Positions 4,736 through 5,488 of a DNA stretch of 5,488 nt are shown here, one piece after another. The first letter of the stretch is position 1. Each line of letters begins with the position of its first letter. A program made the position numbers and the translations under genes. Location: positions 2,699 to 8,186 of the forward strand of contig JAADHT010000086.1 of NCBI GenBank assembly GCA_013151705.1. The letters are read 5' to 3'. The notes under the pieces were generated by a model. The model ran no database searches. It was given only the letters and a program-made list of their open reading frames with translations, and had not been told where the DNA came from. Source of the stretch: Kiritimatiellota bacterium (GTDB lineage: Bacteria; Verrucomicrobiota; Lentisphaeria; Victivallales; JAADHT01).

Positions 4736-5488
4736 TCAGGCACCAGCCCCGGCCACGCCGGAGTTTCCTATGCCAATGACGACAAACTTGCTGGCGTTCG
4801 CCAGAGCGATGGTTTTCTCTCTCTCCAATATATACGTTTTTCCGGCCTCGACCGCCAAAACCGCGATTTTCGCGGCCACAGCCCTTTCAATCGTTCTTGG
4901 ACCAAAACAAGGAACGTCGAATCTCAAATCCTGTTCCGGCTTGGCCATTTTAACCGCCACGCAATGCTTGGCGAACTCCCCGGCGCGGGTGAGGCAGTTG
5001 TCGGTGCCCTCCATAGCCTCGACCGCCACGACCGCATGCTTGCGCACGACGACGGTCTGCCCTATGTCCAGCCCACCGCTGACCAAGGCGATCTCGCGTC
5101 CGAACGCTATATCCTCCAATTGCCGCCCTGACGGCTTCCGTTTGGTCAACACCCCCTCCCCCACAAGAAGATGGGGCAGAAAATCTGTAGTGTTCACAAT
5201 CTTGAGACCGTCTTTCTCGGCTTCGGCTATGAGAGCCCGTATCACACTGTCGGCGCGACGGTCCTTAGTGCGGGCGGCCAACGCCAACATGCGGAAATCC
5301 ATCTTTATATTCGAAATGGCGAGTCTAGGTTCCATCCATCCTAGGAAAATTATGTCTTCGACATCATTCCGCTTGAAAAATTTGAGGCCTTTGTTGAGCT
5401 GTCCGAACCCTATCTCGCAATAATCCGCGGCCTTGGCTTTCACCTCGTCCAGCGTGTGTTTTGCGAATCCGAGAACATACACCTCGTC
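4736..5488 (-). CDS. lpxI: UDP-2,3-diacylglucosamine diphosphatase LpxI (5' partial)
   Basis: LpxI hydrolyses UDP-2,3-diacylglucosamine to lipid X and UMP, the fourth step of lipid A synthesis at the inner membrane, replacing LpxH in many Gram-negatives. About 250 residues are visible and the frame stays open through the window edge; full family members run about 270-285, so roughly 25 N-terminal residues, including the usual G-L-I-A-G motif, lie outside. The GTG at 5482 is an internal Val codon (D-E-V-Y-V-L-G), not the start. Family hallmarks are FGQLNKGLKFFKR, LGWMEPR, GVLTKRKPS, LDIGQTVVV, AVEAMEGTDNCLTRAGEF, and AKPEQDLRFDVPCFGPRT. The Asp of FDVP (codon 4916-4918) corresponds, as I recall, to the catalytic Asp225 of the Caulobacter enzyme. 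All expected motifs are intact, so it is probably functional. It ends 141 bp before the STAS gene on the same strand. The Gly/Ala-rich tail is unremarkable. Confidence 0.95.
   Translation of the reverse strand, partial: DEVYVLGFAKHTLDEVKAKAADYCEIGFGQLNKGLKFFKRNDVEDIIFLGWMEPRLAISNIKMDFRMLALAARTKDRRADSVIRALIAEAEKDGLKIVNTTDFLPHLLVGEGVLTKRKPSGRQLEDIAFGREIALVSGGLDIGQTVVVRKHAVVAVEAMEGTDNCLTRAGEFAKHCVAVKMAKPEQDLRFDVPCFGPRTIERAVAAKIAVLAVEAGKTYILEREKTIALANASKFVVIGIGNSGVAGAGA
4861..4875. repeat. CCGCG-N5-CGCGG inverted motif, copy with spacer ATTTT
   Basis: Perfect arms, readable as a 6-bp stem with a 3-nt loop. It lies in lpxI, where it encodes Ala-Lys-Ile-Ala. Confidence 0.55.

Noticed and set aside
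4244..5131. 295-codon plus-strand open frame across the STAS gene and lpxI
   Set aside because: It runs antisense through two well-supported genes and a non-coding gap, and its translation shows no recognisable domain.
4431..5423. 330-codon plus-strand open frame antisense to lpxI
   Set aside because: It overlaps lpxI, whose family match is unmistakable. The frame is Ser/Arg/Ala-rich without domain motifs and has no ribosome binding site, as expected of a shadow frame.
1..5488. tRNA or rRNA genes, CRISPR arrays, insertion sequences, sigma factor gene
   Set aside because: I looked on both strands and found no cloverleaf, regularly spaced direct repeats, transposase motifs or sigma-70 family motifs.

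Overview
This window comes from an unidentified Gram-negative bacterium of roughly 50% GC. The Gram-negative call rests on a clear LpxI, a lipid A pathway enzyme, at the right edge. A murein-sugar-kinase-like phosphotransferase end at the left edge fits a peptidoglycan-bearing, lipid-A-making cell. The combination of LpxI, a multi-domain SpoIIE-type phosphatase, a STAS protein and an uncharacterised GT-C-like membrane protein suggests one of the less-studied Gram-negative phyla rather than a model proteobacterium. The sequence does not let me name the taxon.

Layout, read in the direction of the minus-strand genes (right to left): lpxI (5488-4736, 5' end outside the window); a 141-bp gap; a STAS anti-anti-sigma-like protein (4594-4283); a 589-residue protein with an N-terminal RsbW-like ATPase domain, a coiled-coil linker, a GAF-like domain and a C-terminal SpoIIE/PP2C phosphatase domain (4286-2517); a stand-alone RsbW-like ATPase (2520-2125); a 57-bp gap with a 14-bp perfect palindrome; and a 561-residue polytopic membrane protein with GT-C glycosyltransferase features (2067-382). 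A 106-bp gap then separates this from the 3' end of a plus-strand phosphotransferase gene (1-275), which converges on it.

The three central genes form a partner-switching signalling cassette. Both junctions are 4-bp ATGA stop/start overlaps, so they are almost certainly co-transcribed and translationally coupled. By analogy with SpoIIAA/SpoIIAB/SpoIIE and RsbV/RsbW/RsbU, the kinase would phosphorylate the conserved Ser of the STAS protein and the phosphatase would reverse this. The unusual part is that kinase-type and phosphatase domains sit in one polypeptide while a second kinase is encoded immediately downstream. No sigma factor or other obvious output is present, so the target is unknown. 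The flanking genes both act on the cell envelope (lipid A synthesis, a putative polyprenyl-linked sugar transferase), but a functional link is only inferred from position.

A second signal is a short inverted motif, NCGCG-N5-CGCGG. It occurs seven times in 5.5 kb, in four different genes, with a fixed 5-nt spacer that always begins with A and ends with a pyrimidine. Some of it can be explained by GCG alanine codons spaced three apart, but not all.
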